From positions 448,506,270 to 448,570,269 of the forward strand of contig CM066032.1 of the NCBI GenBank assembly GCA_033557465.1: a stretch of DNA of 64,000 nt. The letters run 5' to 3'. Position 1 is the first letter of the stretch. The number at the start of each line of letters is the position of its first letter. The notes beneath the pieces were generated by a model. It worked only from the letters and a program-made list of their open reading frames with translations, had not been told where the DNA came from and did not search any database. A program made the translations under genes and the position numbers. The stretch comes from Ichthyophis bannanicus (lineage: Eukaryota; Chordata; Amphibia; Gymnophiona; Ichthyophiidae). Shown in pieces: positions 52,945 through 63,594 of this stretch.

Positions 52945-54099
52945 TATTTATTTATTTACAGTTCTTCTATACCGCACTTTTTTGTATCAGTGCGGTTTAC
53001 AAACAACAGAAATATTGCCACAGACGAATGGCCATAGGCTTACATTATAACAGGATGGATAACTTGGGATAGAACAGGGGAACTATGTACAGTTGCTTTA
53101 TAAACTATTTACAACATATAACCATGCTGGCAAGGTCTGGTTTATGTTTATGTAAGTCAAGTTATAGGAGTGTTAGGGTCCTCAAGAATAAGATGTGGTG
53201 TGGAGGATGGTTGCGTTAGATTAGAGTGGGAAAGGTGTAGGAGGAACAAATGGTGCTTATGAGCTTTCCTGGATTGCAAAAGGTCCTTAATTGCTCTGAT
53301 ATGGGAGGGGAGGTTATTCCAGCATCTCGGGGCAAAGAATGAGAAAGATCTATTCCTGGTAGTTTGCTTGCATTTTGTCACTTCCAAAGGAATAGTAAGC
53401 GTGTTTGTAGCTACTGATCTCCTGAGTCTGTTATTAGGGGTGGGGATAATGAGGGCAGATAAGGATGAGGGGGCTATGAGGTTAATTGCTTTAAAAGTTA
53501 AGAGTAGTGCCTTATAGGTGAGTCTGCTATCCAACGGTAGCCAATGCAACTCCATGAGTATGGGCGTGATGTGATCCCTCATCGATAGGCTGCAGAGAAT
53601 ACAGGCTGCTGCGTTCATCGCCATTTGCAATGGGTTAAGGGTGCTCTTGGGGAGACCATGAAGGATAATATTCGCGTAATCGAAGTGTGGTGTTACAATC
53701 GACTGGAATACTGTTCTAAAATCACCTGGAGCTAACAAAGGTCTGAGATGTCTTAATGTCATGATTTTATTGTTGATAGCCTTGGAGGTGTTCTTTATGT
53801 GTTCCTTGAAGCTGAGCTGTTGGTCGAGCGTGATTCCCAAGTAACATATCACATTTTTGCAAGGAAGTTCCGCATCTCTCATTTTCAAGATAGTGGGGGG
53901 AGAGAAGCTCTAGTTCTTCGTGATAAATAATACCTCCGTTTTCTTGAAATTTATGCGTAGGTTCTGAGATAGGAGCCAGTCAGTGATTGCGTTGAAGCAA
54001 TCCACTAGAGGGGAAAGGTTGGGCTGCATGATTTTGATTGGAGTGAAGAGCAAGACATCGTCTGCGTATATCAGAGTGGAAATGTTAAATGAGCGTATG
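52945..54099 (-). pseudogene. 5'-truncated L2-type LINE inserted in DIRS copy E
   Basis: Flanked by the 5-bp direct repeat aggtg (52940-52944 and 54100-54104). On the minus strand LIYADDVLLFTPIK (catalytic YADD) and LRINFKKTEVLFITKN (54099-53910) are followed by VICYLGITLDQQLSFKEHIK, then MRDHITPILMELHWLPLDSR and RCWNNLPSHIRAIKD (53888-53157). One stop separates the two frames. The 3' tail tgtaaaccgcactgatac, gtgcggtatagaag and (aaat)n is almost the same as the tail of the SINE at 50002-50303. Confidence 0.88.
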
Positions 54100-54104
54100 A
54101 GGTG

Positions 54105-56106
54105 ACAGACTCCCATCTGGGAGTGAAGTGGACCAGGCGCCCACCTACCAGTATCTGGGACATTAGGGGGGCGAGTGGCTATGCACCTGGCATAAAAAAC
54201 CCCGGGCCAACTGGGTCAGTGCTGGAGTTTGGGTCTTGGGTCCCTTGGGCTTACATGGGCCTTGGGTCCTGCTCTTGCTCTGTCCACTCTGGGACGGAGC
54301 CGATGCTGGAAGTTAAGGTGGATAGCCCCGGTAGGGGAGACCCTTCCTCTGAAAGAAGTGCTTTTTGCCCTGCAGCTTCTTCTGTGGAAGGGAGGGAGTC
54401 TTTCAGAAGAGAGTGGTGCAGGTGACGTACTCTGTCTCAATCTCCACTGCTTTGTCCTCCATCGGCTTGCCAAACAATTGCTCGCGCAGGCACGGAACAT
54501 CGAGCAGTTTCTCCTGGACCCATTGCTCGAGATCCAAGGATTCGAGCCAGGCCTATCGCCTGGCCCTGATGCCAGCAGCTGCTACCTGGGCAGAGAGCTC
54601 AAAGTTGTCGTATGCAGTGCGAGAAGGTACTTTGAATTGTCGTCGAGACCCACCTGAAAACCCCTGAGTTCCTTTGTGAGGGTCCCTATGTACAGCTGGT
54701 AAGCCTGAATGCAGCAAGCCAACATGGAGCCTTGGTAGGCCTTATGCCCGAGGGTATCGAGGGACCGAGATTCCCTTCCCGGCGGGACCAAAGAATGAGC
54801 CTTTGGACACTTTTGCCTCCACATGGCGGACTCAACCACCATCGAGGTATGGGGAAGCTGGACCTTCCAGAAGCCAGGCCTTCATTGGACCCTGTACATG
54901 GTGTCCAGGTACTTGCTGACAATGGCGATAGACGCAGGCGTCTCCCACATATGGAGGAGCAGCCAGGCTAGGATGGGAGGAACCGGAACTGTGAGGGATT
55001 CCCTCGGCGGGACTTCATATTGTAAAATATCGAGTTCCTCTACACAGAGCTCCTCCTCGGACTGTGTGCAGAGCCCCAGGGCCTGAGCCACGTCCCGCAC
55101 AAACGCCAGCAAGGAAGTGTCTTCAGGAGGGGATTGCCATTTCTGAACAGGCAGGGAAGGGTCCGAGGGAAGGTCCCGATGAGCCCATGTTTCAGTGGAA
55201 ATGTCCCCTTCTGATTTCCAGCCCAAGTATTCTGAGGAAGACTCGGAGCTAGGCTGCCTGAGCAGAGTCTGAGCCTTGCACTGAGCTCCGGAGGCCGAAG
55301 CCCACCTGGAGCCGGAGGTGCTAGCTCAAGAAGATCTCTCACCCAATGACCGGGATGGAGATCAAGAGCTCTTCCGGATTCCCCCACAAGGCCCCTGGCT
55401 CTCGGGGGTTGCCACGGCAGTCTAGGGTACCATCACAGGCGTCGCCCCTGAGGTCTCAGGGCGCGTGCCAACCGAGCCTGGTACCAGCACCTGCTAGGCA
55501 GCAAGGAAGACTGAAATGCTGCGCTCCAGTGCCAGTATTCAGGCCTCCCACTCGGGAGTGGGGTCCTGCGACGCCGACACCAGGGTGTCCAGGTCTGGTG
55601 TCGAGGAGGAGAAGGGGTTCTCGCTGGAACGACCCTCGGGAGACCAGGCGCCATCACCAAAGGCCTCCGTATCTGTGTGACGTATCTTTCAAGGCTGCTC
55701 CCTCTCTGACTCCTGAAACTGCCAAGGGGGGCTGAGGGATCGAGCGTGAGAATGCTCACGCTTGTCCACAGCCCCGACAGGGTCTTCGAGGCCTTCTTCT
55801 TCTTCTTCCACTCCCTTTCAGGCAAAGCCTGCTCAGAGTGACGCCGAGGCCGCAGAGGAACAGTAAAGGGACCCCAAAAGCTGTAAGTCGGTGGAACAGG
55901 AAGCTACCGGGGACACTGGGGACATCTTGCGGAAAATATCATCCAGCTTCTGCTTATGACTCTGTATGATCTTGGAGGACATCTTTTTACAAAGGGAGCA
56001 GAGCTCCAGGTTGTGGTCAGCTCCCACACCTAAGACAATAGTCGTGGGTGTCCGTGAGCGATGTATTTTTGGAGCATCTGTCACACTTTTTGAAACCAGA
56101 GGCCAT
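54105..56106 (-). pseudogene. gag of DIRS copy E
   Basis: The ATG at 56106 starts MASGFKKCDRCSKNTSLTDT, with knuckle Cys residues continuing in HDYCLRCGS. The middle, 55825-55040, is Pro/Ser/Arg-rich. 55226-54882 has WQSPPEDTSLLAFVRDVAQA and LLLHMWETPASIAIVSKYLD. 54842-54582 has MVVESAMWRQKCPKAHSLVP and YQLYIGTLTKELRGF. The order matches gag of copies C and D. Multiple frameshifts. Confidence 0.8.
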
Positions 56107-56370
56107 GGGGACAAAAAGAATCCCCACAAAGTCGAAGACCTTCGACGCGGCCAGTGATTGAAAAGGACATGAAATGTGCTGGAGACCAAATTCAAGAAAA
56201 ATGAAAAATGACAAAGTCCCGGGATCCACTGCTGAAGCAAGGGCACTGGGGATGGAAGAAAGAGGATCGGGAAACCAGAATTAGAGAGAAAAAAATTTGA
56301 GACTTTTTCCGAGGTACAGGATGTGTGTCCGAAGGGCTCTACGGAAAAAGGGAGACTGATCAAATTGTCA

Positions 56371-56513
56371 CCCTTGGGCAGGAAGGGGACCACGCATGCA
56401 TGGTTGCATTCCCAAAGGCTTTCTTTGAAAGCTGGGGAAATGCTCCACGCGGGCTCCGTCGGTGCCGACGTCGCCCATAGGTGAGGACGGACTTCCTGCT
56501 TGTTTCTAGAGAA
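56371..56513. repeat. DIRS copy E ITR (gag side)
   Basis: Matches the reverse complement of 49450-49578 plus the tip; ends cttcctgcttgtttctagagaa. The next base onward is the resumed CR1 reading frame. Confidence 0.85.
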
Positions 56514-56644
56514 AATATTTTTTCATTCAACGTGTAATCCAACTCTGGAATTTGTTGCCAGAGGAAAAGTCCATTGACCATTATTAAAGTGAACTAGGAA
56601 AAATCCTCTGTTTACCCCTGAGATAAGCAACATGGAATCTGTTT
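56514..56644 (+). pseudogene. Old CR1 LINE, C-terminal codons after DIRS copy E
   Basis: YFFIQRVIQLWNLLPEE continues the frame that stops at 43762. The 3' UTR (cccctgagataagcaacat) starts here and resumes at about 57242-57350, ending tatgacatatcttatgttct, after a second LINE end. Confidence 0.85.
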
Positions 56645-57241
56645 ATCTGGAACTCACTGCCAGAGAAAATAAGGACAACCAAGGACATCAAAGACTTCAG
56701 GAAACATCTAAAAACGTTCCTGTTCTCTGAACACTTCAGAGAGGACACTCAGTATACCCCCTCATGACACATGCATATACAGAACTGTACCTATATATAT
56801 CATTTGTAAATAAGTTATGTTCCATAGCATTTCCTGCATGTTACCCCAACCTATGTTTATTATATAAGTTCTATGTAATTTATTTATTTATTTAGCTGCA
56901 TTTATATCCCGCTTTTCACCGGGTCAAAGCGGTTGGGGAATACATTTAACACGAGGAGATATGAGACACATACACTAATACAGGGAACATGGGCAATGGA
57001 GGGTTAAGTGGCTTGCCCAAGACCACAAGGAGCACCTGTGGGACTAGAAACACCTATCCTTCCGGCCCAAGGTTGCTGTCCTCTAGTGGGATTTGAACCA
57101 CCGACCTTCCGGCCTGTGGTACCTTGCCCCAACCACTAGGCCACTCCTCCCTAATTGTTCTGTTCTTGAGTTATACTGTAAACCGCTTTGATTCTAAAGA
57201 TCTGGCGGTATAAAAAACTTGTTAAATAAATAAATAAATAA
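56645..57241 (+). mobile_element. LINE 3' end with hairpin tail, carrying a SINE
   Basis: WNSLPEKIRTTKDIKDFRKH and LKTFLFSEHFREDT (56652-56762) are the last codons of an L2-type ORF2. The tail at 57168-57241 reads actgtaaaccgctttgatt, then tggcggtataaaaaac and (aaat)n. Inserted in the 3' UTR of the old CR1. Confidence 0.75.
56879..57155 (-). mobile_element. tRNA/CORE-type SINE, variant
   Basis: Reverse complement has ggcctagtggttgg, ggttcaaatccc and cttgggcaagccacttaacc, then a tail variant (aaccgctttgacc, aagcgggatataaatgc) and (aaat)n. Shares the head and core with 50002-50303 but differs in the tail region. Confidence 0.82.
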
Positions 57242-57354
57242 AATCAAAATCTTTTGGAACCTGACAAGTGACCTGGATTGGCCACTGTGGAAACAGGATA
57301 CTGGGCTTGATGGACCTTTGCTCTGACCCAGTATGACATATCTTATGTTCTTAT

Positions 57355-57625
57355 ATTCCATGCATCTAGCAGTCTTTCCATAAAGAAATATTTCATCAAA
57401 TTACTCCTGAGTCTATCCCCTTTCACCTTCATCCAATCCCTCCTTGTTGCAGAGTTTTCTTCCAAATGAAAGAGGCTCTCCTCCTGTGCATTTATGCCAC
57501 AGAGGTATTTAAACACCTATGTCATATCTCCCCCCTCTCCCACCTTTCTTCCAAAGTATATATATTGAGATCTTTAAGTCTGCCCCATATGCTTTATGAC
57601 TAAGACCACTATTTTTGGTAGTCAC
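57355..57625 (-). pseudogene. Older CR1 LINE, C-terminal part, split by a young CR1
   Basis: Reverse complement of CR1 codons with lesions, related to the copy at 24900-27490 (ccataaagaaatatttcatc, cacagaggtatttaaacacc, gaccactatttttggtagtc). It continues at about 60815-60960 with ctacaccgactccatcccg and then at 61100-61350, so a single older CR1 was split at the point matching the Val-x-Arg-Val codons. Confidence 0.8.
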
Positions 57626-57801
57626 CCTAAGAACATAAGAACATAAGAAATGCCATACTGGGTCAGACCGAGGTCCATCAAGCCCAGTATCCTGTTTCCA
57701 ACAGTGGCCAATCTAGGTCATACGTACCTAGCAGTTTCCCCAAAAGACACAGGTTCTGCAGTGCTTGTACTAGGCCAAGCATTGATATCCTGGGTCCCTT
57801 T

Positions 57802-58278
57802 TTAATAGTGGTTTATGGACCTTTCCTCCAGGAACTTGTCCAAACCTTTTTTAAACCCAGCTATACTAACAGCCCTTACTACATCCTCCGGTAACAGATT
57901 CCAGAGTTTGATTACACGTTGAGTGAAGAAATATTTTCTCCTATTTGTCTTAAATAGTTTACCCTGTAGCTTCATTACATGTCCCCTAGTCCTTCTATAT
58001 TCTGATAGCGTAAACAATTGATCCACGTTTATCCGTTCCACTCCATTCATTAATTTATACACTTCTATCATATCTCCCCTCAGCCGTCTCTTTTCTAGGT
58101 TAAAGAGCCCTAACCTTTTTAGCCTCTCTTCATAGGAGTAGCCTTCCATCCCCTTCACCAATTTGGTGGCTCTTCTCTGTACTTTTTCTAATAACTCTAT
58201 GTCCTTTTTAAGATACGGTGACCAGAATTGCACACAATATTCAAGGTGCGGTCGTACCATGGAGCGATACAGAGGCAT
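57802..58278 (-). CDS. CR1 ORF2 C-terminal segment (frame 3)
   Basis: 158 codons: [76 protein letters not shown] and a natural stop after [10 protein letters not shown]. This is the conserved C-terminal domain of CR1 ORF2p. It is separated from RT by a frameshift at about 58290, where bases are missing in ggagaataaacaaagg. It begins at an internal Met and was part of the same ORF2. Confidence 0.85.
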   Translation of the reverse strand: MPLYRSMVRPHLEYCVQFWSPYLKKDIELLEKVQRRATKLVKGMEGYSYEERLKRLGLFNLEKRRLRGDMIEVYKLMNGVERINVDQLFTLSEYRRTRGHVMKLQGKLFKTNRRKYFFTQRVIKLWNLLPEDVVRAVSIAGFKKGLDKFLEERSINHY

Positions 58279-59477
58279 TATAATATCCTTTGTTTATTCT
58301 CCATCCCTTTCCTTATGATACCTAGCATTCTATTTGCTTTCTTGGCCGCCGCTGCACACTGGGCGGAGGGTTTTAACATGTTATCCACGATGACTCCTAA
58401 ATCTTTTTCCTGGGTGGTGGTTTCTAATGTGGAGCCTTGCATCGTGTAACTATAGTGTGGGTTGTTCTTTCCTAGGTGCATAACTTTGCACTTGTCCACA
58501 TTAAATTTCATCTGCCATTTGGATGCCCAGTCTTTCAATTTATCCAGATCCTCCTGCAGTTTTCCACAATCCTCTTGGGTTTTAACAACTTTAAACAGTT
58601 TTGTGTCATCTGCAAATTTGATAACCTCACTAGTTATTCCCTTTTCCAGGTCATTTATGAATATGTCAAAAAGTAGCGGACCCAGTACAGATCCCTGGGG
58701 TACTCCACTATTCACCTTTTTCCATTGGGAATATTGGCCATTTAGCCCTACCCTCTGCTTTCTATCTTTTAACCAGTTCCCGATCCACAATAGTACACTG
58801 CCTCCTATCCCATGACTTTTTAGCTTCGCCAAAAGTCTCTGATGGGGGACCTTGTCAAAAGCTTTCTGAAAGTCCAGATACACTATATCAACCGACTCAC
58901 CTTTGTCTACCTGTTTATGCACACCTTCAAAAAAACAGATCAGATTAGTAAGACAAGATCTTCCTTGTCTAAAGCCATGTTGGCTGTCTCCCATTAGGCC
59001 ATGACTATCTACATGCTGTGTAATTTTGTTCTTTATGATGGTTTCTACCATTTTCCCTGGTACTGACGTCAGGCTCACCGGTCTGTAATTTCCCGGGTCA
59101 CCCCTGGAACCCTTTTTAAAAATTGGTGTTACGTTGGCGACCCTCCAATCTTCAGGTATTACAGATGATTTTAATGAAAGTTCACAGATTACCAATAACA
59201 GGTCTGCAATCTCATATTTCAGTTCTTTCAACACTCTGGGATGTATACCATCCGGTCCAGGTGATTTGCTACTATTCAGTTTATCAAATAGTTGTAATAT
59301 ATCTTCTCGGTGTAGCGATATTTCTCTCAATTCCTCTGCAGTATCACCTTTAAATACCACTTCAGTCTTGGGTAACATCCCTACATCTTCCTCAGTAAAG
59401 ACCGAAGCAAAGAATTCATTCAGTCTCTCTGCTATAGCCTTGTCTCCTCTTACTGCCCCTTTTAACCCCTCTATCAT
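58278..59477 (-). CDS. CR1 ORF2 reverse transcriptase segment
   Basis: 399 open codons with [119 protein letters not shown] and [14 protein letters not shown] (catalytic FADD). This polymerase primes on nicked target DNA. No internal stop. It overlaps the endonuclease frame by about 60 bp because of a frameshift in the run agagggg near 59465. Confidence 0.9.
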   Translation of the reverse strand: MIEGLKGAVRGDKAIAERLNEFFASVFTEEDVGMLPKTEVVFKGDTAEELREISLHREDILQLFDKLNSSKSPGPDGIHPRVLKELKYEIADLLLVICELSLKSSVIPEDWRVANVTPIFKKGSRGDPGNYRPVSLTSVPGKMVETIIKNKITQHVDSHGLMGDSQHGFRQGRSCLTNLICFFEGVHKQVDKGESVDIVYLDFQKAFDKVPHQRLLAKLKSHGIGGSVLLWIGNWLKDRKQRVGLNGQYSQWKKVNSGVPQGSVLGPLLFDIFINDLEKGITSEVIKFADDTKLFKVVKTQEDCGKLQEDLDKLKDWASKWQMKFNVDKCKVMHLGKNNPHYSYTMQGSTLETTTQEKDLGVIVDNMLKPSAQCAAAAKKANRMLGIIRKGMENKQRIL

Positions 59478-60771
59478 CTAATGGTCCAATTGACTCTCTC
59501 ACAGGCCTTTTGCTACGAATGTACTTGAAAAAGTCTTTATTTCGTGTTTTTGCTTCCGTAGCAAGTTTCTTCTCAAATTCCCGCTTTGCCTGCCTTATCA
59601 ATGCTTTGCATTTAACTTGCCAGTGCTTGTGCTGTTTCCAGTTTTCATCATTTGGCTCTTTTTTCCATTTCCTGAAGGTTGCTCTTTTGGCAGCAACAGC
59701 CTCTCTGACCTCACCTTTAAACCATGCTGGCAGTTTTTTGGACTTTCTTCCACTTTTCTTAATGCGTGGAATACAGCTGGTCTGGGCTTCGAGGATAGTA
59801 TTTTTAAATAACACCCAAGCTTGCTGTAAGTCTTTAACCTTTGGAACCGCTCCTTTTAGTTTTTTCCGAACTATATTCCTCATTCTATCATAGTCTCCCT
59901 TTTGAAAGTTAAAAGGTAGTACTGTGGATTCCTTTACTATCTGTCCTCCACTGATTAAATCAAACATGATCATACTATGATCACTATTGCCAAGTGGTCC
60001 CAACACCCTTATTTCTTGCACCAGATCTGGCGTTCCACTAAGGACTAGGTCCAGTATGGCTTCCCCTCTGGTCGGTTCATGAATCAGCTGCTCCAAGAAG
60101 CAGTCATTTATTTCATCTAGAAACTTTATCTCTTTAGCTTGTCCTGCTGTGACACTGTCCCAGTCGATACCGGGGTAATTGAAATCACCCATTATTACTA
60201 CTCTGTTGTGGCTTTTGTTAGCTTCCTTGATTTCTTTGAGCATTTCATCATCCATTTGTTCATTCTGGCCAGGTGGTCGATAGTATACTCCCACTGCCAT
60301 CACCTTCCCCTTCATAAATGGAATTTCAATCCATAGAGATTCTACAGCAAATTTTGTTCCCTGCAAAACTTTAATCCTTTCTGACTCAATGCCCTCTCTA
60401 ACATAGAGCGCAACCCCTCCACCAATTTGTTCAGCTCTATCATTACGATATAGTTTGTATCCAGGTATCACAGTGTCCCACTGGTTATCCTCCTTCCACC
60501 ATGTCTCTGAGAGTGCAATCATATCTAACCTCTCATTTAGTGCTATATATTCTAATTCTCCCATCTTATTGTTTAGACTTCTAGCATTGGCATACAAGCA
60601 TTTTAGAGACTGTATTTTATTAATATTAATCTGGCTATTGGTAGGCATGGGTAATTGGGAATCCTTATGCTCTGTCTGCTCCTTACTCAAGGGCATTTGG
60701 GCTACTATACTCCCTTTTGGAACCTCACTGCTTTTGGTAGTATCCTTCAAGGATACCTTTGTCCGAACCAT
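59416..60771 (-). CDS. CR1 ORF2 endonuclease segment
   Basis: 451 open codons. The APE-type endonuclease motifs are in order: CLYANARSLNNK, IALSETWWKED (catalytic Glu), VAVGVYYRPPGQNE-like GVYYRPPG, VIMGDFNYPGIDW and LGNSDHSMIMF (SDH box). Then comes the linker with KKLPAWFKGEVREAVAAKRA. The last 20 codons ([11 protein letters not shown]) are out of frame after the indel near 59465. The N-terminal 50 residues have no recognised domain. It should nick DNA to start target-primed reverse transcription. Confidence 0.9.
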   Translation of the reverse strand: MVRTKVSLKDTTKSSEVPKGSIVAQMPLSKEQTEHKDSQLPMPTNSQININKIQSLKCLYANARSLNNKMGELEYIALNERLDMIALSETWWKEDNQWDTVIPGYKLYRNDRAEQIGGGVALYVREGIESERIKVLQGTKFAVESLWIEIPFMKGKVMAVGVYYRPPGQNEQMDDEMLKEIKEANKSHNRVVIMGDFNYPGIDWDSVTAGQAKEIKFLDEINDCFLEQLIHEPTRGEAILDLVLSGTPDLVQEIRVLGPLGNSDHSMIMFDLISGGQIVKESTVLPFNFQKGDYDRMRNIVRKKLKGAVPKVKDLQQAWVLFKNTILEAQTSCIPRIKKSGRKSKKLPAWFKGEVREAVAAKRATFRKWKKEPNDENWKQHKHWQVKCKALIRQAKREFEKKLATEAKTRNKDFFKYIRSKRPVRESIGPLDDRGVKRGSKRRQGYSRETE

Positions 60772-60814
60772 GCGCTCCTGGGTGACTGTCGGCTTTCCCC
60801 TATTTTCTAGTTTA

Positions 60815-61350
60815 AAAGCTTCTCTACACCGACTCCATCCCGTTTATATCCCTTTTGAAGGTATGGTTCTAGAATTGTACACAGTATTCCAAAAGAAGTC
60901 TCATCAAAGATTTAGACAGAGGCTTTATCGTCTCCTTCTTCCTGCTGGCCATTCCTCTCCCTATTGTGGATTAGAAAATGATTAAAAGAAAGAATTCAGT
61001 GAGCTGTGCTGTATGCTTTCCCCACATCTTGTGTTTCCAACTTAATTGGAACTAGTCCCATTTAAGGCTAAACAGGTACAATGCAGCACATTTAAGACTA
61101 CCTGTTTAGCCACCTTATGACCACCAGAAAGAATAATCCCCCAGGTCCCGCTCTTTTTTTCTTGGCACAAGTACTTCACCCCCTATACTTTATCATTCCC
61201 TTGTATTTTTGCAGCCCAAAGTCATGACCCTACTTATTTTTGCACTAAATCTCAGCTGCCAAATTTTCAACCACTCTTCAAGCTTCGCTAGATCCCTCGT
61301 GATATTATCTACACCTTCCTGTGTGTCTACCCTATTGCAGAGAACCCAGC
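60815..61350 (-). pseudogene. Older CR1 LINE, upstream part of the split copy
   Basis: 60815-60960 reads, reversed, as codons of the region with SVQFW and KKEVIMPLYKSL. 61110-61350 has the reversed DLGV and KLEEWSKIWQLRF region (cccctatactttatcattcc, gccaaattttcaaccactc). About 60965-61100 is unrelated sequence or a small insertion. Confidence 0.65.
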
Positions 61351-62422
61351 CATTGCTCAATAATCACACCTAACAATCAGGCTCGTAAGTGCATGTCTCA
61401 TGTCATGGAGGAGCAGTAGTTGGTAAAGTCATCTACCCGTTGTTGCTCAGCAGACAAAGAAGATGAGAAGGGATTAAAACAGAAAGCAAATATCAAGGTA
61501 GATGCAAATAAAGACCCAAGATAATACAGCCTGAATTCTCTCCAATCCCTCTGTGTGTATATATGTGTTGTCTCTGTGTGTTCTTTTGACCAAAAGTAAA
61601 CAAGGGAGAGATGGCAATTTGAATGAAGAGATAACTAAACTTTCTCTTGGTTTGGAAAGAAAAAGAAAAATGTGATAATCAAAACATTAGGCCAGATTTC
61701 AAAGGACGAATTTTACAGTTTAACTACAGGGTGTCACTGTCCCATGGTCACAGATATTAGCTGGCAGTGCACACCACAACTACTAAGAAAACTATACAGT
61801 TCAGTCAGTAAGTTTTACAGTGGAATTTACAATAAAGAAAATGAAATACTCATCTGATTCACTAAGAAGCAGCCTATCAGGGACAGGGGTGTGGAAGCAT
61901 TGGGTAGAGAGGGCAGGAAAAGTATGCAAGAATCCTCATGAAATTATTTCCAAATAAGTGCCTATGAGTGTCTGTGATCAAAAGTAGAGAAAAGGAGAGA
62001 GGCAATTTGAAAGGAACAATTTCCTAATAACTGCTATGTTTCACCATATCAAAGTTGATATGCTGCAGAAACTGAAACTACTTTTCCCATAGTGGGCTAT
62101 TTATGGGGGAAGAGCATGTTTCTTTGAAGCTCCTAGTCTGATCTAGCCCATATTTGAATTTAATGTGTCTTTTCACCAGGTTTCCCTCCAAATTTGGTCC
62201 TGTTGCATTAAATATTTATAGAAATATTTTTCCCCAAGATAGATATTCTTAACCCCTTAAGCAGAATTTTGTTCCAACATTCATTAGGTAGGAAAGAATA
62301 AAAAGTCAGAGAGAAAATGCTGAGGAAAGACAAAATGCAATATAAAGTAACAGCAATTTTGCAAAGAAAATTGTAAAAATATTGCATAGATCCAGTGTAC
62401 ATAAAGCAGAAATACTAAAACA
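61351..62422. other. Unassigned sequence
   Basis: No gene or known repeat recognised. Two similar short stretches occur: 61590-61640 (ccaaaagtaaacaagggag) and 61977-62030 (tcaaaagtagagaaaagg), both followed by ggcaatttgaa, which may be old duplicates. Confidence 0.4.
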
Positions 62423-62627
62423 GCTGCTTGGGAGGGAGAACTCTATCTACCCAAGCCCTTCCCGAGCCAAAGGATGCTGCCATTCAGTTCCAAGTTCAGA
62501 CCTGGCATCTTTCCCTTCTCTGCCTAACAAATGCTGGGGAGAAGGAACTCTGCCTACCCAAGCCACCTCAAATCTGGAAAATATTTTCGTTTGGCTCTGC
62601 ATTCAGGCCTGACATTTCTTCTGACTT
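62423..62627 (+). repeat. Diverged tandem duplication of about 105 bp
   Basis: tgcttgggagggagaactct, then tacccaagcc, then ttcagacctggcatcttt recurs 110 bp later as tgctggggagaaggaactct, tacccaagcc and ttcaggcctgacattt. Confidence 0.65.
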
Positions 62628-62814
62628 CATCTACTCCAAGTGATGTCATCAGTCCCAGATACTTCAAAATCAGCTCAGCCACTGAGAGCAGGTCACCCCT
62701 TGAGGAGTTCCTTCAGGAATGATCTGAGAGTAACTGGATAGGAACAAAGTAGATTGGTTCGTCAGTGGTTTTTCTCTCTTTGTTTAAATAATTGTTTCCT
62801 ATCTAACCTTTCAG

Positions 62815-63530
62815 ACCCATATCTCCTCAGTGATTAAATCTGCTTTTTATCTCTGGATGATCCGGACTCTTTGTTCTTACTTACAGAAAAAGGATCTTAT
62901 TTCTCTGGTTTATGTGATGATTATTTGCAGCCTGGAATATGGCAGTTCATTTCTAGCAGGTATTAGTGCCCATTCAGTGATTAGGGCAGCAGCCTGGGAC
63001 TGGAAAGACCAGGGTTCAAATCCCACTGGTACTCCATGCGACCTTGGGCAAGTCACCTACCTCTCCACTGCCTCAGGTACAAATTTGGATTGTAAGCCCT
63101 CTGGGACAGGAAAATGACTACTGTACCTCATTGTAACTCACCTTGAACTACTGGAAAGGTGTGATTTAAATAAATAAAATAATAAAACACTGCCATAAGG
63201 CTGGTTTGCTTGGCCCATAGCTATGACCACGTTACACCATTACTAGCCAAACATCCCATCATTTTTATCAGCCAAGTTTAGGATTTAATTTAACATGCTT
63301 ATGATGGTCTTAAAGATTTTGTTGGTTAATTAACCAGCTTACTTAGTTAACTGTCATCCTGTATGCGCCACTATGAGCTTTGTGTTCTTTTGAGATTAAT
63401 CTCTTAACAATTCCCTCCCTGATCAAAAGTCATCCAGAAATTACAAATCACTCCGTCGGTCCACTTCTCACAGAGTATATATTGAAGAATATCAGTTAGG
63501 CTCTGTATCACAACTAGAAAGTAGAATACG
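62815..63530 (+). pseudogene. L2-type LINE fragment split by a SINE
   Basis: 62826-62975 gives SVIKSAFYLWMIRTLCSYLQ, then KKDLISLVYVMIICSLEYGS and SFLAGIS, the L2 stretch before the C-terminal motif. After the SINE, 63190-63300 continues with a decayed DHVTPLLA-like stretch. The rest is weak. Confidence 0.55.
62976..63182 (+). mobile_element. CORE-type SINE, plus strand
   Basis: Contains gggttcaaatcccac (B box), gaccttgggcaagtcacc (CORE), ttggattgtaagccctctg (an L2-like tail motif) and a final ttgaactactggaaaggtg followed by (aaataa)n. A different SINE subfamily from 50002-50303. Confidence 0.75.
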
Positions 63531-63594
63531 TTCTAAATAGGACTGTAGAAACTCATAGATGCAAGACTATCCAAACAAAACTTTTTGTAGGTGG

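Larger units (their letters stand above)
43763..56513 (-). mobile_element. DIRS copy E, second DIRS subfamily, itself interrupted three times
   Basis: The outer DIRS of the nest. Its low end is 43763-43801, cut by DIRS copy D (43802-49449) and resumed at 49450. Its high end is 56513, next to the resumed CR1. ICR at 49668-49765. Order on the minus strand is gag, RT/RNase H, YR. Also contains a SINE (50002-50303) and an L2-type LINE (52945-54099). Own sequence is about 5.65 kb, the same length as copies C, D and G. Protein pieces differ (KCDRCSKNTSLTDTHDYCLRC knuckle), so a sister subfamily. Confidence 0.88.
57626..60814 (-). mobile_element. Young, near-intact CR1 LINE
   Basis: 3.2-kb copy with endonuclease, RT, C-terminal region and a 3' end in which ttcttatgttcttatgttct forms the short tandem tail (57629-57650). 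Only two frame lesions were found in ORF2. Inserted in an older CR1 in the same orientation. No ORF1 was found, so it may be slightly 5' truncated or end within the region before ORF2. Confidence 0.9.
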
